DNA of 64,000 nt from Candidatus Amarobacillus elongatus. GTDB taxonomy: Bacteria; Chloroflexota; Dehalococcoidia; Tepidiformales; Tepidiformaceae. The stretch lies in the NCBI GenBank assembly GCA_016703545.1, contig JADJBX010000001.1:682001-746000 (forward strand), given 5' to 3'. The position numbers and the translations under genes were made by a program. The notes beneath the pieces were generated by a model, which was not told the DNA's origin, ran no database searches, and was given only the letters and a program-made list of their open reading frames with translations. Positions 62,547-64,000 of this stretch are shown here, piece after piece. Position 1 is the stretch's first letter; each line of letters starts with the position of its first letter.

Positions 62547-63047
62547 ATGTTGTTCAACGTATCGGGGCTGCTGCGCTCACCCGTGGGCACGGTACGCCAC
62601 TACACCCTCGAACCAGAGCGGCCCGTCCATGCAGGATCCGTCGAACTCATCCGCACGCCCGATGGCGTGCTGGTGCGGTGCGAAGCGGATGTGCTGATGG
62701 ATGGGGACTGCGCCCGGTGCCTGGCGCCGTTCGGGTACCGTGAGCACATCTCCTTCGAGGAGATTTTCGTGCAGCAGGTGGACGTGCTGACGGGACACCG
62801 TTTGCCGCCGCCGGAGGATGACGGAGCGTTCCTCATCTCGCTGAACCACGAAATCGACATTACGGAGGCGGTGCGCCAATATAGCGAGACGGCTGCAGCG
62901 ATGCAGCCACTTTGCCGTCCGGACTGTCCCGGGATTTGCCCGGAGTGCGGTCAGGACCTGAGCATGGCGACCTGTACCTGTGACCGTGCGCCCGTGGATT
63001 ACCGCTGGGCAGCCCTGGCAGGATTGAGGCAAGCCGCGAATGGGTAA
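62547..63047 (+). CDS. DUF177 (YceD-like) protein
   Basis: A 166-residue protein of the DUF177 family, which nearly always precedes rpmF and is linked to 23S rRNA or ribosome assembly. Two cysteine pairs are visible: GDCARCLAPFGY and CRPDCPGICPECGQDL with CTC. I start at ATG 62547 because the -10 element at 62512 lies upstream of it; an earlier ATG (62505) would start before transcription. Confidence 0.9.
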   Translation: MLFNVSGLLRSPVGTVRHYTLEPERPVHAGSVELIRTPDGVLVRCEADVLMDGDCARCLAPFGYREHISFEEIFVQQVDVLTGHRLPPPEDDGAFLISLNHEIDITEAVRQYSETAAAMQPLCRPDCPGICPECGQDLSMATCTCDRAPVDYRWAALAGLRQAANG

Positions 63048-63067
63048 CGACCTGAAGGAGACCCTCT

Positions 63068-63265
63068 ATGCCGCCGCTGCCAAAGCGGAAGTATCCGAAG
63101 TCGCGCCAGGGGAAGCGGCGTTCGCACCTGGCGATCAAGCTGCCCCACGTGGTGGAGTGCCCGAGTTGCCGGGCGCCCCAGCTGGCGCACCGGGCGTGCC
63201 CGGTCTGCGGGAAGTACCGCGGGCGGGCAGTCATCACGATGCCGATCGACGAGCTCGAGAGCTAG
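63068..63265 (+). CDS. rpmF: 50S ribosomal protein L32
   Basis: A 65-residue L32 with the conserved start PLPKRKYPKSRQGKRRSH and zinc ribbon CPSCRAPQLAHRACPVCGKY (four cysteines). The ribosome site GAAGGAG precedes the ATG. It lies in the common DUF177-rpmF-fabD order. Confidence 0.97.
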   Translation: MPPLPKRKYPKSRQGKRRSHLAIKLPHVVECPSCRAPQLAHRACPVCGKYRGRAVITMPIDELES

Positions 63266-63282
63266 CGGCGGCGACCGGCCCC

Positions 63283-64000
63283 GTGGCCGCGTTTCTCGCA
63301 TTCCAGGAGCCGGCCCGGCGGACGCGTGCCTTCGTGTTCCCGGGACAGGGCGCGCAGTCCGTGGGCATGGGCAAGGATCTCTACGATGCTTTCCCCTCCG
63401 CGCGGGAGCTGTACGACCGTGCGGATGAAATCCTCGGGTTCAAGCTGAGCAAGCTCTGCTTCGAAGGCCCGGAGGAAGAACTCCAGCAGACGCGGAACAC
63501 GCAGCCGGCGATCGCCGTCACCAGCCTCGCGCTGCTGAAGGTGGCCACGGAGCTGACGCCGAGCCTGTTGGAGCGGCCCGCCTTCGTGGCCGGCCACTCC
63601 CTCGGGGAGTACTCGGCGCTGGTGGCGTCGGGGGCGCTTTCGTTCGATAACGCCATCCGGCTGCTGCGCGCGCGTGGCGAACTGATGCAGGCGGCGGGCG
63701 AAAAGAACCCCGGCACCATGGCCGCGGTCCTCGGACTCGACCTCGCCGACTGTGACGACGTCTGCCGCGAGGCGGGCGCCGAGATCTGCAACGTCAACGC
63801 TCCCGGGCAGATCGTCATCGGCGGCCGGCGGGAAGCGGTGGTGCGCGCGCTGGACTACGCGAAGGCGCGGGGCGCGGCCAAGGTCATCCCCCTGAGCGTG
63901 AGCGGCGCCTTCCATAGCTCGCTGATGAAGCCGGCGGCGGAGGGCATGGTCCATCACGTCGGTGTCGCGACGATTACCGAGGCGGAAGTGCCCGTGGTGC
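63283..64000 (+). CDS. fabD: Malonyl-CoA-ACP transacylase (partial, runs off the end)
   Basis: The first 239 or so codons of FabD, which loads malonyl groups onto acyl carrier protein for fatty-acid synthesis. FVFPGQGAQSVGMGKDLYD, the nucleophile GHSLGEYSALVASGAL, and the histidine of VSGAFHSSLM are present. I start at GTG 63283, which puts the family opening (AFVFPGQG) about 16 residues in; the ribosome site is weak. Confidence 0.93.
   Translation, partial: MAAFLAFQEPARRTRAFVFPGQGAQSVGMGKDLYDAFPSARELYDRADEILGFKLSKLCFEGPEEELQQTRNTQPAIAVTSLALLKVATELTPSLLERPAFVAGHSLGEYSALVASGALSFDNAIRLLRARGELMQAAGEKNPGTMAAVLGLDLADCDDVCREAGAEICNVNAPGQIVIGGRREAVVRALDYAKARGAAKVIPLSVSGAFHSSLMKPAAEGMVHHVGVATITEAEVPVV

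Overview
This 64 kb window is high-GC bacterial chromosome, almost entirely core genome. I saw no prophage, insertion sequence, CRISPR array or tRNA. The mix points to a Gram-positive-type or Chloroflexota lineage, possibly Dehalococcoidia-like: Rex, an atpI-B-E-F-H-A-G-D-C operon, an LLM-class (F420-type) oxidoreductase, GTG/TTG starts, near-leaderless promoters, MurA with Asp in place of the catalytic Cys, and a coiled-coil insertion in RpoC. This placement is inferred from gene content; there is no 16S gene here to confirm it.

Layout. 1-8.5 kb: a partial exported protein, a class V aminotransferase, Rex with its promoter and operator, a pectinacetylesterase-like lipoprotein, a methyltransferase, a DUF1579 protein, and a murA-mreB cell-wall pair. 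8.7-16.9 kb: the complete F1Fo ATP synthase operon on the minus strand, with a HAD phosphatase between atpG and atpD and a large hydrophilic insertion in atpB. 17-25 kb: a bifunctional-nuclease-family protein, an MFS transporter, DUF951, pyrF and murI, divergent from a comB homologue; then a MoxR/DUF58/DUF4129 operon. 25-27 kb: a BON-domain protein and an unassigned nucleotidyltransferase. 27-40 kb: rpoB-rpoC, clpC, rpsA and a solitary 5S rRNA with its own promoter and terminator. 40-50 kb: a rubrerythrin-VIT1 fusion, LysM, PrsW and RecF proteins, and a giant ATPase/LuxR/adenylate-cyclase regulator. 50-60 kb: LLM oxidoreductase, beta-CASP nuclease, glycosyltransferases, TauE/SafE, a stress protein and GlgX. 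60-64 kb: a serine-recombinase-like protein lacking catalytic residues, co-directional with a coiled-coil zinc-ribbon gene, then DUF177-rpmF-fabD (fabD runs off the end).

How it fits together. Rex (an NADH/NAD+ sensor) has a good operator on its own promoter, and a weaker Rex-like palindrome overlaps the ATP synthase promoter. Together they suggest redox control of energy production. rpoB, rpoC and the cyclase regulator are each interrupted by single-base indels, and correcting them restores one full-length frame in each gene. Because rpoB and rpoC are essential, sequencing or assembly error is the likeliest cause. Sequence-level frame claims elsewhere should be read with that in mind.

No wholly new multi-gene system is evident. 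The most unusual items are the catalytically degenerate recombinase beside a core gene, the atpB insertion plus the HAD gene inside the ATP synthase operon, the Rex-like site on the atp promoter, and the stand-alone 5S unit.
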